Source of the DNA: an uncultured Ruminococcus sp.
GTDB lineage: Bacteria; Bacillota; Clostridia; Oscillospirales; Ruminococcaceae
NCBI GenBank assembly: GCA_900554975.1
Contig: USJI01000084.1
Span: forward strand, 1-5,770
Direction of reading: 5' to 3'
Length of the DNA: 5,770 nucleotides
In this document: piece by piece, positions 5,754 to 5,770 of the stretch
Numbering within the stretch: position 1 is the stretch's first letter
Layout: the number at the start of each line of letters is the position of its first letter
The notes under the pieces: model-generated
What the model saw: the letters and a program-made list of their open reading frames with translations, nothing else
The model's database searches: none
What the model was told of the DNA's origin: nothing
Translations under genes and position numbers: made by a program

Positions 5754-5770
5754 GATTAAGCTGATTCAAG

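Overview
The window reads as ordinary chromosome from a moderately AT-rich Gram-positive anaerobe. Clostridia is likely, and a gut or rumen Ruminococcus-like lineage is the best guess. The grounds are the strong purine-rich Shine-Dalgarno sequences, near-consensus sigma-A promoters, the U-tailed intrinsic terminator, and a GH31 enzyme that resembles the Ruminococcus obeum alpha-glucosidase as I remember it. This is inference from style and from one protein family, not a taxonomic assignment. I see no mobile element, CRISPR array, rRNA or tRNA.

There are four protein genes in at least three transcription units. (1) Positions 15-1136 (+) encode a 373-aa putative nucleotidyltransferase of the NTP_transf_5 type. 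Its upstream neighbours lie outside the window. (2) Positions 1143-2009 (-) encode a 288-aa AraC-family regulator with a cupin sensor. It converges on gene 1 with a 6-bp gap. (3) Positions 2163-4142 (+) encode a 659-aa cytoplasmic GH31 alpha-glucosidase, divergent from the regulator and closed by an intrinsic terminator at 4197-4237. (4) Positions 4363-5682 (+) encode a 439-aa tRNA CCA-adding nucleotidyltransferase with an HD domain, driven by its own extended -10 promoter at 4257-4285. The last 90 bases hold a 16-bp palindrome and a perfect TTGACA-17-TATAAT promoter facing an unseen gene to the right.

The regulator and the alpha-glucosidase form a classic divergon. The 153-bp gap between them holds a GH31 promoter (TAGACA-17-TATCAT), an imperfect 16-bp direct repeat ending one base before the -35 element (where an AraC-type activator would sit), and a 16-bp palindrome in the GH31 leader. 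The likely picture is that the AraC protein senses a sugar and controls a single enzyme that splits glucose from imported oligosaccharides, perhaps isomaltose-type alpha-1,6 ones. The CCA enzyme is housekeeping and unrelated, but its short leader can fold in ways that mask its ribosome binding site.

I did not find a clearly new multi-gene system. The most testable novelties are regulatory: the repeats in the divergon, the leader of the CCA gene, and the palindrome upstream of the right-edge promoter. For three of the four genes the start was moved to, or confirmed at, an internal ATG that has a good ribosome binding site.
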